A stretch of 64,000 nucleotides of DNA, taken from Temnothorax longispinosus (taxonomy: Eukaryota > Arthropoda > Insecta > Hymenoptera > Formicidae). The stretch covers positions 2,232,001 to 2,296,000 of the forward strand of contig NC_092363.1 of the NCBI RefSeq assembly GCF_030848805.1, written 5' to 3'. The translations under genes and the position numbers were made by a program. Of this stretch, positions 13,013 to 24,700 are shown piece by piece. The notes under the pieces are model-generated. The model did not search any database, was not told where the DNA came from, and was given only the letters and a program-made list of their open reading frames with translations. Within the stretch, counting starts at the first letter, position 1. Every line of letters begins with the position of its first letter.

Positions 13013-13687
13013 TATTCCGAGCGCATCTCTTTCGCCCTTTATCGTTGTTAGAGCTACGCGAGCATTACTCTTCATTTCGCGCACCGTTTTATTTGCAACA
13101 AGAAGTATATCTTTTTGTTGTTCAGTATATAGAAAATCTTTGTTCATGACACAAAATATTAAATTATTAACAGATCAATCTCTGTTCATTGCCAAGAATA
13201 AAATGCTTCCGTATGAATCGCTATCCGACATAAATAGAGATTTAAAATACATAAGATATTGATGGAATCATAAAATAAATTATTAATACACAGTCCTGAC
13301 TAATGCTAACGAGCAAAAATATGCTCTCGGAATTTTGAAGGTGATACATCTATAATTTGTTTACAAAAAGATCTGAGTGCCACATACATGTGATGGTTAT
13401 TCGATACTTGTGTGCCTGCTCACCGTGCTAAAAATTTCCGGGAAAATAAATACTGCTCTGATGCTGGAGCCACATTCGTGTCAATATATTCACGCCCTGG
13501 TGATGCCTCGCGGTTTTTCGATTTTGTCAGGGCAAACAAAATTTATGAGTAAACCGCTTCACTGTAATGTTATAATGCCATCCATCCTCATCGATTATCA
13601 CCGCTTTTAATAACTTCTATCTCGTCTCCATGAATCATCATCAATCGCGCGACAGATTTTGAAATATATTTTAAACTCTTCTATCAG

Positions 13688-13770
13688 AAAGAGAGAGAAA
13701 GAAATGGCGAGTGAAGGGAGGCAGAGGGGGAGAAGAGAGAGAAAGGGAGAGAGAGAAAGAGAGAGAAGAG
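13688..13770. repeat. GA-rich low-complexity tract
   Basis: Imperfect GA/GAAA/GGGA run of about 80 nt. Confidence 0.8.
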
Positions 13771-14278
13771 TCATCTAGAAGCAGATTCATCTTAATCAAC
13801 AAATTATTATATATAGAAAACATGACGCTAAAACATGACTAAGCTATAATATTTATGAACTAATAAATACAGAAATAAATTTATTTGGTAGAAATAATTT
13901 CTTCTGAAGTTTGCAACGTGTAAATTTTCTCGTCACAAAAAAATGTTTTCAGAAAATAAATGTTAAAGTAATTAATGGCAAGTATATATATAAAAAAATA
14001 AAGATATGTAATGTGATACTTTACATTTATTGACATGCAAATTCTCGTGAGTGGGGACTAAACAGCGGAAAAAGGACAATGCATATCGTTAATTCGTCGA
14101 TATAAACGATCCACTTGATTGAGCAAGCAAGCTCATCTTCGTGAGAGATAACACCGGGCCGGGCACGATAGGTCGCGACAAAAGTTAACGAGATGGTGTT
14201 AATTAAATCCCGCACGGTCGATCGCGAGTGGGAAAATTTGACAATGGATGCGCCTACACGTTCTCGTTGGCGCATAGG

Positions 14279-14403
14279 ATATACATATATGTATATACAT
14301 ATACATTATACATATATATACATATATACATATATATATACATATATATATATATACATACATTACACACATTACATGTACATACATATAGATATACAAT
14401 ATA
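14279..14403. repeat. (TA)(CA) compound microsatellite
   Basis: About 125 nt of ATACAT/TATA units; the many open frames across it on both strands are artefacts of the repeat. Confidence 0.85.
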
Positions 14404-15066
14404 CGTCAGCTTGTCTATGCATCGACGCGCTACCACGACGGATCGGTCGGTGGGCACGGCCGGTGGTCGAACTCCGATGAATCGATGACCGCTTTTAGTA
14501 ATGATGTGTACATGGCAGGCCATCCTCTCCCGATGGAACGCCGCGCCGGGGTCAACGCAGGACGCCGCGGCCGCACCGGAGGATCGTATGTAGTGGCAAC
14601 CGGAGTTTGCCGAGGGGGACTTATTACGTCCCTGGAATTACCATATAAATTATCGCGTGATGAACCCGCCGGAGTGCGAAACCGTGCACGCTCCAGCCTT
14701 TGTCGAGGTTTCGGTTATGGTTAATCGGCCACGCCGTTTAATTGACATTCTGCACCGCAAAATGCCACGGAGGCCGTCGCGCCGTTGCCGTGCAATTTTC
14801 TTCATCGTGCTATCTATTCGATCCGGGAGGGGATGAATGACGGCCGCGTTTAGATCAATTTTAGCCAAGTGCTGGGATTTTCGCGTAATCTCAAATCTTC
14901 TTCGGGACTACAGTATTTGTCGCGAATAAATAACAAATAACATTTCGTTATCGGTTTTTGAAAAACAAGAGATTGCTTAAGAAGTACACAATAAAAAGGT
15001 ATTATTAAAAGACATGTGGGTCCTTCTTATTCGCGGCTCAGGAGATAAGAATATTTAAACAGGGAT

Positions 15067-15141
15067 TAATAAACGAAGAGGCTGTCTATTATTCATCTCT
15101 AATTCACCAGTAATTAATAATAGATAATCTCTTCGTTCATT
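15067..15141 (+). ncRNA. Pre-miRNA-like hairpin (candidate)
   Basis: The arms 15067-15093 and 15116-15141 pair over about 26 positions with a few mismatches (AACGAAGAG against CTCTTCGTT, CTATTATT against AATAATAG) and leave a loop of about 22 nt. Size and shape match an insect pre-miRNA. I do not recognise either arm as a known miRNA. The strand is uncertain because a hairpin folds on both; plus is given because it would be intronic to the plus-strand gene. Confidence 0.25.
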
Positions 15142-15448
15142 ATGGAAGAACGTTTGTTACGTTAAATGCACCGGTAATATTGTCTATTCAAAATACTGTA
15201 TTTCATATAATTCTGTGTATCTTGGATTACGTACGGCGTACGGCAAAGCGCCGAGAAACGCACACACCGAACACAAAGTAAATTTATGCCTGTGCATGCA
15301 GTATGCTTTATGTAAATTATAAACACAGCGACACATGTGCTATAATTAATATGTATTCAAATTTCTATCGCCAAAGTCGACGAGTGCCTCACGGGCGTTT
15401 CGGAAACGTTCCTCAGATTAAAGCTGTATAATTATCCGGGGCGGCGCG

Positions 15449-15495
15449 ATGATATCGGAGGCAGTAGCGATGGCGGTCCAGCGACGGGGAGCTGG
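15449..15495 (+). CDS. Candidate alternative first coding exon
   Basis: A CpG-rich islet in intron 2 contains an ATG (15449) with an in-frame TAA 18 nt upstream. Fifteen codons (MISEAVAMAVQRRGA) run into a strong donor, GG|gtgagtg, at 15495/15496, in phase 2. That phase does not fit exon 3 but does fit the exon at 28604, where GG+C gives Gly. The evidence is a good donor, a clean start and phase fit only, with no acceptor or initiator recognised upstream. Confidence 0.2.
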
Positions 15496-18400
15496 GTGAG
15501 TGTAATATTTAAGGGGCTGCGCCTTCTTGACGAGCAATTGGGGTTCACGCACATCCCGATGAATATGCAAAAGTCTTTCTCAAATCATATCTGGCTACAC
15601 AGGTCACCGGTCTATGTTTCATGCATTCAGATGCCCTTCTTACATTCCTAAAAGGTACCGTGGCGGACTTGAACAATGTCGTCTAATGTTACCTTCATTA
15701 GATGCCGTTTAAAAACCCTGTCCACATTTCTCGTGAAATTCCCGCCGGGACGTGGTATGCAAATCCCACTCAATTCGCACGAACACGGGGAAACTCTTAA
15801 AGCCTTTTATAGTATGCCTTCTCTAAGACTGAATTCGTGGTCTGAAAGTCGGAGTGCCACTATATTCTCAAGCGTAGGTATTACGAGACGACTTTTCGCG
15901 CGGGTTATACATATACGTGTGGCTGAGGATTTTTAACCCCTTCTAAGAGGTTACGACACGCGCAGACTGATTTATATTTACGGAGTTACGAATATCGCGG
16001 GTGTGCTACCGAGTAGGGTGAAATCTGACGTGCGTTTCGCGTTTCCCCCCGTGCGAACAAAGTTTTCGTTTATTTAATACGATAAACGATGCGGGTAAAA
16101 ACCAAGCACTGCATACTTTCGTCTATTTTCACAAGAACAATTTGGTATTGTCGTTGAGAAATGACGGAAAAACTTTCGCGTTTACGTTGACTTATTATTA
16201 CACAAGTGGAGACGGAGAATTCTTTCTTGGCAATAATAAACACGTGCGACATGCCTCAATATTAAGAACTTCTACCCTAATGCTTGTCCTATATCTGACG
16301 TCGGATGCAGCCAACGAATTTTCCCGAGATTGCACCGCGTTCCCTCATAAGATTATGATTTTTGGCACCAACTTTGCCTTACTCGCTGGAACATCTCCGC
16401 AACAATCTTATTAACCATGATAACTAACAATACGTGATAAGAGAAAGACTTTACGTAACGTTTAACCTTTTCGTGCAAGCTTTCCCTATTATCTTTATCA
16501 CACAAAACTTTTCCAAATTTAATTATATTTAATTTTATATTAAGACGATTTTATTTTTGCCTAATGTTTTTACGAAGAAGTAAAATCTTCTTTTCGTTAA
16601 TTACTGAAAGATTAAAATTAATCATTAGGTTAATATATCTTTAAAAAAAACAGTTCACCTTTTCTTTCTCCGAAAGTTTTTATATTAAATTTTTTATGTT
16701 AAAAACGGCAGTGTGTGATAATGGCAAAGTCATACTTGCAGTCAGCAAATCTCCGACAGCCCTCTTCGCGAAGCACTTTATATCGTACAGACCCATTATA
16801 TTATCAGTTACGTGTTATAAGTTATAGCAATAAGAGCTCCCTACGGCTGTATGGTCTACTTTATGTCTACGATCCCTTGTAAAAATTTTCTATTAAAACG
16901 ACGAAATGCCGTTCGCAACCGTGAAATAGACAGTACAGTGTGTAATATTGGAGGAGGTATACAATGCTACATTATCTATTTTTTCCACCATGGAATTTTT
17001 CCTCTGTTACGACGGCATGAAAAAACTACACCTTGAACGTTACTATAATCACGCACATAAATTGAAAATTATTCCTTGATCGTTTATTCGTGAAACTAAT
17101 TTCAAAACGGGCTTGTTCAAGACTATCGCTGAAGTGATATAACTATAATCGATCATATCGAGATTAAATGGTGTAAAAATTTTTACACAGTTCATAAAAC
17201 GTCCTAAAAAGACGTCTAACAAAAATTAAATATTTATATAATAACGAGTGTGAAATTTAAAATACGTAATAAAATATATAACCACAAGGCCAACAATTTT
17301 CAGACCATGATTTTGTATTTCCTTCGATTAATATAATAAAATAAATTTAATAAATAACCGAAATATATAGTTATCATTGTTATATTTTCAAAACTATGGA
17401 ATTTTATTAATTATTTGTTTTGATATTCTGGTTCGTTCTTCTGTTGTTTATTGGTTAATAGGTAAAATAAAATTTGTTGCGCAGGAACAAGCCAATATCC
17501 AAGTCAGATAAAGAGAACAGGATGTGAACGTCAAATTGATACAATAAAATTGATATAAAGTATCACTTCACGCTATCACACATTCAAATTGTTTTAGTGC
17601 TGCTTAGTTAAGAGAGAGAGAATTGGGGTTATGAAAAATATCAGTCAATAATATGAAATCACGAAGATTGACAGACGATCGTCCCTTAACGTTCCTCTCG
17701 CTTTGCTCGGAAAGAGGCACTCGACTGCGCTTGCGGGTTCTTCGTTAACTCGACTCGCACCACGGAAGATTTCCGATTCACTTACGGTTTGACAAGTCGC
17801 CCACATTCTCGACACACTTACGCGAACGAAGGAGGCGAGGATGCGAAGGGCCGACAAAACAAAACATCGTAAAGTGCCCTCGTGTGTAGAGGATGCGACC
17901 TGTTAGCTACTATTGAGGCAAGTGAGAAAAGTGGCTGTGAGAGATGCACGGCGAGATGCATAAGGGGGCGCACCTCCCAAGTACGGTTTATCCCCCGCCC
18001 GGCTTTGCGACGCATTGAGATTTATTAACGTGACGCCCGACACCGCAGGATGTCTCCCCATAAATTTCACGGTTGCAAATTTCTGGGAATTCACGCCGAT
18101 ATGCTCGTGGTTATATGAACCGTCTCGTTTAACTCCCCTCTCCCCCTCCCCCCTTCCCTACGATTTTGAATTATGGCTGGATATAGCTCGTCATTCTGTA
18201 ACGCGGTTTCCTCTACAGTATTTGAATATTATGACGATTGCCGAATTATTTTTAAAAACGTGTGCACGAAAGCGTTGTTTATCAAATACGAATCATAAAT
18301 TTATGACGTATACATTACAACCATTATTGTACTTTTACAAAATCGATCTGGCATAGCTTGTGTGTGTGTGTTTGCCACGTATACAGAATTTAATTTACTT

Positions 18401-18602
18401 CCATCTCATTCAATTTTCATATAATATTTGCCGAGCAAATTCCCTGACCAATTCTATCGGATACAGCCATCGGTAAACGGCCGTATTTATTTTCTTTTAT
18501 TGAAACGGGATCGTGTGCGCTTCATGAGATTGTTTTTGCTATATTCACATTTATATCACGTTTGGAAGTCCACAATTATTACGTATCATTAATCGTGCAA
18601 AT

Positions 18603-18707
18603 ATGATCGACGAGCTATCTTTGCGTGCCGACAATGACAATGGATTAGCATTAAATCCGTTCTTCGAATACGTGACCGAAAACGTAACACGGCCATCCCA
18701 TTTGTGA
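18603..18707 (+). pseudogene. Short coding-like frame in intron 2
   Basis: ATG to TGA, 34 codons, with protein-like composition (MIDELSLRAD at the start, NPFFEYVTEN in the middle). A second open stretch in another frame follows (CDTRPKLKFHSPRNSERS) and then a third at 18735-19000. Successive coding-looking pieces in different frames suggest a decayed coding sequence or transposon remnant. No family was recognised. Confidence 0.2.
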
Positions 18708-18734
18708 TACCAGACCTAAACTGAAATTTCATAG

Positions 18735-19000
18735 TCCAAGGAACAGTGAGAGATCTTAAGACATCACTGTTCGGTTCTCCCTCGGAGCATCAATCAGCGG
18801 TTCCTGCAATCAAGGGAGAGCAACAGCGAGCGAGGACGTCTCCATGGGAATTTCGAGAGGCATCCACCACTCAATTATCTCCCACCATACACATTCAAGA
18901 TCTTATCGATCTACAGAGGTCTCTATTTGAAGGAGGGTCAACAAGAAAATTCTACGAAAATCTAAGGTCGCTTACTGCTACTATTGCAACGACTGCATAA
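18735..19000 (+). CDS. Possible alternative terminal exon or decayed coding remnant
   Basis: Open for 87 codons after a possible acceptor (tttcatag at 18734) to TAA at 18998-19000, with peptide pieces such as DLKTSLFGSPSEHQS and IQDLIDLQRSLFEGGSTRKF. The acceptor would be phase 1, which fits the donor of exon 2 at 9708. An AT-rich tail follows with a poly(A)-signal-like aatataaa at 19003-19010. The acceptor has a weak pyrimidine tract, and the adjacent upstream island in other frames argues for a broken gene instead. The function is unknown. Confidence 0.25.
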
Positions 19001-19772
19001 CGAATATAAAATATTTATTAACATTAATAGTGGGTCTTTATCAATTATATCATCAGAATCAGAAAACGAATTTAAGAAATATAATAAATTTACTTCGAAT
19101 AGTTGGTAATTAATCGAGACATGTAAAATATGTTACATATGTAACGTTTTCGCTTTGCTCTCGTCTACCAAGTAAGTCCAAAAACTTTTTAACGCTTTGT
19201 TACTCGAGATATTATTGAAACCAGAGAAGAACGTTATCTCCTTTACATATTAGGGCTGATAATGTATATTATTAATATATTCTATATCCCAGACATAAAC
19301 AAACCTGTCAGCATCCAAGCTAGAATTATCTGCATTGAATATCAACAAATATCGAGTATGCAATTCGATTTCGTTCGGCCCTGAATGATTCCGAGTAACG
19401 GCCGTGAATGCCTAATGAGTCGCTGTTGTTCGACGTTGACGTACCATCGACGCTCCACGTAATGGCATCATTATTATTCCACGCAACAATTTTCGTGTTA
19501 TGTTTGACTCGCCATTTGGCATTCTCATACAAATCTTAAGATTTTCTCTGCGACGTGCAGACAGACGCTATTAAAAGCAGGATTTAGTATGCCTCTCTTG
19601 TACATTGTAATTGCTTCGAACACGGAATTGACTTCAATATCTCTTAAAAATCTACCTCAAATCATAAAAGAGATATTTCCTATATGCAAATAATAAAATT
19701 TACAAGGAAAGCTTTTTGTAAGACTTATTATGTGCTCCGATCGTTGTATAAATTATCAATCACTTGTTACAG

Positions 19773-20018
19773 ATGCTGCAGTGATGGACAGCGAGGGCAC
19801 ATTGGGCCGCGGCCATGCAAATGGGGGCCGTGGGCTGCGCCGTCAGCGGTCCCTGGAATGGAGAGAACGGCGCGGTTATGGAGCCAGTGCCCAATCCAGT
19901 AGCGATGATGAAGATAACGCACGTCACGCAGTGGGGCCCGTATCGAGTTCATCCGTTGCAAGAGGCGCTCGTAGCCCCGGTCAGGTCTTTGCCTCCATTT
20001 TGGCGCAACAGTATGGCA
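19773..20018 (+). CDS. Exon 3: basic/Ser-rich cytoplasmic segment, probable teneurin-like protein
   Basis: Acceptor ttgttacag|ATG at 19772/19773 and donor GGCA|gtaagt at 20018/20019; 246 nt, phase 1 in and out. The first in-frame ATG (19784, G at -3 and +4) may be the true start. From it the peptide reads MDSEGTLGRG, then an Arg-rich patch RRQRSLEWRERR (a basophilic kinase-type site), an acidic Ser cluster SSSDDED, a Ser/Arg tract and AQQYG at the end. It is hydrophilic throughout with no membrane segment. Codon third positions are GC-rich compared with the flanking AT-rich intron. The exon opens ATGCTGCAGTGATGG, so a four-codon upstream ORF ends overlapping the main ATG. The coding call is strong; the family is inferred from the whole chain. 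Confidence 0.72.
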
Positions 20019-21752
20019 GTAAGTTTCATTTTTTATTGTATAAGCTCTTTCTATACAAAAAGCTTAGCAAAACACCCCCATCGTATTAAAAAAAAAAAAA
20101 AGAGATACTTATTGTTAGATAACTTCTTCGTTATTTGTGTTTAAAAATACTTCTTAATTTGTTGATTTTAAATTTACGTTGCCTTCAACATAAAGTAGCG
20201 TATATACTAACGAATAAACTAACAAGAAAACAGAAACTTGCTGATGTGCATTGCATTTATATTCGGTGCATGTTGTAAATCTGCGATACAATCCCATGTT
20301 TGTTATATTCAACGAAACGATACTCGTGTATATTTGCAATCGTCCGAATCTATACCAAAAAAACGTGATTCTGCCAATAATCATTGTCTCGTTGTTGATT
20401 TTTTTCATCGATATCTACTTTTAATTTACAGTTGATCCTGTTTTCATGGACGAATCCAATGACGATATATAATATTATAATATTTATTCGATATAATGAT
20501 TTTTCGATCGAGAGATGCAACTTTAGAGTATTTTGACACGCTTTATAACTTGTTTTGCTACAGTAAAGTATCTTCATTTAACGCTTAACAATATTCATAT
20601 ATAAACATAAAATGTGTTATTAAATCATACATGTAATTAATTTCATGACAAATACAATATTATACAGATTATAGATACAGATTTCTATTGAATATTAATA
20701 ACAATTGATATCTTTATAAAAGATATCACAGGATAATAAACAAAAATCTTTAGCAAAATAATAACCTTGTTACATAAAGGCGATCTCAGTATTTTAGTAA
20801 ATACTCTCTCGTTCTGGTAACTCCATTAACCTATATGTTCAATTTTGAATTGAAAGAGTCTTAACACAGGAAAAATCTCTAAACTTAATAAGAATCGCGT
20901 CCCTGAATAAAAACTGCGGGAATTTAATGTCAGATTTTGCGCACAAATGCATGCAACGTGTAAATATAACAAGGAACGTTATCAACTATCCCATTATTAA
21001 GTCCAATTGCGTGTCGTGACTTTCGCAACTGCTTTAATTGCGGTGCGTCAGACTAAAGTTGCTTCTTTTTCCTCTATTTGATCTGGTATACCAATAACCA
21101 AGTTTTACGTGCCTCGTTCATCATATTCCATCAAACACCCAGGAGCTCGCCCATTCAGTCCGCTTCCCTTAATCTCGCCTCGGCTTTCCACCAAACGCGT
21201 AGATTAAAGGATTTACGAAATTAGTTTTACTTCCTCGCGTCGTCTACAAGCACTGCCGGATATTACGTTCGAAGACCAAAATCAAGATTGCCGCGCGCGC
21301 CAGCAACCTCCTTCTAATATAATACCTAATATAATGGGTGTGAGCACTTTGAAAAGTAAATGAAGCTTAATTCACGAATAATAATTTTCATAGACGCATG
21401 CACTATGTACAGAAAGCAACGCGCGTTACGTCTCGAAGCTGTCTCGTACAATTGATCGCATCAATATAAATACACTTTTAAAAAACACACTCTAGCTCTA
21501 ACGACGGCACAACGAAGTGGGTCGGAAAGAATAATGCAATAAGTCCGGATAAGTTGTCTCATATGGTATTCCGTTATCTGCTCCCCTAATATCTACTTCA
21601 TCATCTCCCTCGTCGTTTCTCCATTCCCATGTTTCATCGATTCGTCTTGAGGTTGAACAAAGTAGGGGACGTTGCGCGCATCGACGATAGGGACGAACTC
21701 AATTAATAGCGATAGTCCGGTTTATACTATATTTCTTGGTTGCGGTATCAAG

Positions 21753-21782
21753 CGAGAGAGAAAGAGAGAGAGTGAGGGAGAG
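21753..21782. repeat. GA-rich tract
   Basis: Imperfect GA dimers. Confidence 0.7.
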
Positions 21783-24700
21783 TCTAGCAGTCCACCTCAC
21801 GTCTGTCTGCATTTGTTCCAATTCACTTGCTGCCGATTACCGCGCAGCCTCTCCGCATTGATCCCACGTCGTCCTACCCCATTTTCATCCCTATTCTCCC
21901 ATTTCCTCTGCCCCGTATCTGCGCCCGACCCCTTCTCTCTCGAGCCCATCTACCACTCGACTCGGTGGGTACAGCGCAGTGTCACGTAACCGCACTCGAA
22001 ATGTATCGAAAGAGGCGATGTACCGACAACGTAATGACTCGCCTTTACTAGCCCGCAGCTTCTCCTGTTTGTCCCATTCCGTTTCCGCATACCATCCTCT
22101 CGTTCGCCTATTTGATACGCACTTTATTGTGAATCGATATTATATAGTTTTCCGCGACGATGCAATCTCCAATGTTGTCCATTCTTGAAAGAATGGTCGC
22201 GTGGTCACGTTTCAAATCTCGTCGTTAATTAATCTATTTTTGTCCGTTAGTAACATTTGTCATAATTAATGATGGAAGAGCAATCAAAAGGTTTATTCGT
22301 TATGTTGTTATATAACTCAGCGCCGCACGATAGATTTTAATCCGAGTTTTAATGACAATGTGTTGTCGATAATGAACTATTGCGGAAAGAGTCACGCTCA
22401 AAAAATCAAACATCACAACAAAACAGTAAGTTAATAGTTCCAATACATATTTTCTAAAATCACACTCACACTTTATCTTTCTTGTGGATACTCCCTAACA
22501 GGGATATATGTGTCACGACATTATCATCTCTATGATATAATAAAAAGAGATCTCCTCCTTTCCCATGCCTTCTTAACTCGGATCAAAATACCTATTATAG
22601 CTCTTCGTCAGATGCGAAGGAAAGTACCGTCTCTTTATTAATGGTATCCGATGTGTCACGTTACAAGAGGGCCCAAGCGCGTCGATATGGATGGCAGCTC
22701 TTAATCTCCGTCCGCACAGTCATCAATATATTGATGTCCAGTCGTAGGGTCTGTCTCCAGGTTAGTCTGGACCGAGCCGGCCTAGACATTATATTGCCAG
22801 TTCATTACACCAGCAACGGTTCATATCACGCTTTACTACCTTCCGGAAAATGTTGTCCCCCGAAATGGCGATGTGTGCAGAAATCTCGCGTATACGATGA
22901 CACCGTATAACGGCGCTACGTGTATTATCCCCAAGAGATTATATAAATTGGTAATTTGGTACGGCGAAATAAATACAATGGCAGTCTACGGGATTATTAC
23001 GCGAATGCCCGCCTATCTGTTTATCGGGCCGTTTCATTCGCGTTAATCAAATATACGTTTATACGTTATTAAATATATGGATATTGATACATTGATTCAT
23101 ATGTATCTATTGTTCCATATTTCGAACTGCCTTTTCTCCTCCCCTCTCCCTCCCTCCCCCTCTCCGGGATAAATTCCATAATCGATACATTGCGTAATCG
23201 ATCAAAAGCGACGCGTGCGTTACTGTCGTTTATAAGCCGACGCAGCGTAAATCTCGAGGTTGCAATCACGTGGAGTCACATCATCGATTTATATTTATGT
23301 CAAATATTTACAGAACACTGTACTACACATCGTTACGTTTCGCGGATATAGCGGCTGGTCGAGAGAGAGTGTCATGACCGAAATGAATAAAACAAATTCA
23401 GAGATATCATAGCAAAGTGTGTTCTTAGTATTAATGGGGGCGGTAACGAGAACTAAAAGCCGACTGCTTTCCCAGCTAAGACTCGAGATCTTCTAACCGC
23501 GCTCGAGCTCTCCATCTGGCCTCCGAGCATTTTCAAGTTACTACATACCACGGACTCTTAGCTACCCGATGTATTCTCAAGGATTTCAGAAGATGAGGTT
23601 AAGCCATGGATAAATTTTTAATGGTCAGATGGAAGTTTCAGTGAAGTAATCGTATGGTACACGCGAGATATATCGGATAGAAGGATTAGTTTGGAATTCG
23701 AATTTTTGAAAATAATCAAGTCATTATAGTTCGAGGATGACGAAATCTTGAAAAAAAAAAAAAGAACTCGTAGTTTGCTGCGACGGACGAAAAATGTAAT
23801 GTTATTTTTGTACATTATATGATAAAATAGATTAATAAGTTTTGAGCATCTAAGTTTTGAAAGCATTTTCTCAGATATTTTGAATAAAAAACAAATTGAA
23901 ACAGAATTGATTTGATAGTATACTGCTAATTTTCCCCGAGTTGCTATCTTTACGCGAATGTTATTAGAAGTTTTAGGTATGTGAACAAAGATTATATAAT
24001 GGAATCCTTATTCGAGTGTAACGGCATATATGTGGGAGTTGGAAACTCTAAGACACTAACGTACGGGATTAGATATCTGGAGTTCTCGTAGCGGGCCCAG
24101 AAAATGGGTTAAAGCAACAATCATTAGAACGTAATGCGAAAGTTTCGTCGAGAAAGAAAGCAACGGTCTACCGTTTCCACTTATTCTATCACGTCAGAAA
24201 CTTACACACTAGCGAGCGTCGTAGCTATCAGAAGGAATGAATAATTCGAAGATGTCGGATCGCATGATCGAAATTCACATGTCTGGGAATCGTTTTGAAC
24301 GTCAAATTACGAGGGGGTGGGATGGCGCTCTCTTCGAGCGATCGCTTGAATAATTACGTTACAGAGAGTCAATCCATTTAAATCACTCTATTGCCGACAA
24401 ATGGTTCATTAAAATGCAGCGGATCGAATTCCTGTCGCACCAATTGCGTAACGTAGCGCGCGCGTGAATATTCTGATAAATTCTAATAAATCTTGTCTCG
24501 ATGAACCTACTGCCGACGGTTGAGAAGGGTCGCTAACGCGTTTGTAGACAACGTAAATTTGCATTAACAAAATTACTTTGCATCGCAAAGTATATTTGAT
24601 GTAAGTTTGCAATCATTAATACTCAAAAGTTTATTTTGAAGATTTATATATCTTCGACCATTCTAAAAATCATTACTTAATTTATTTAAAACTAGAAAAC

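Larger units (their letters stand above)
9709..19772 (+). other. Intron 2 (about 10.1 kb)
   Basis: AT-rich intron with GA-rich repeats (13688-13770), a TA/CA microsatellite (14279-14403), a CpG-rich islet (14400-14850), a 75-nt hairpin (15067-15141), a candidate alternative first exon (15449-15495) and a degraded coding-like island (18603-19000). On the minus strand, two consensus-like donors lie near 17770-17826 next to a CpG-rich block (17830-18050), possibly a minus-strand first exon, but no clear coding frame was found there. Confidence 0.45.
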
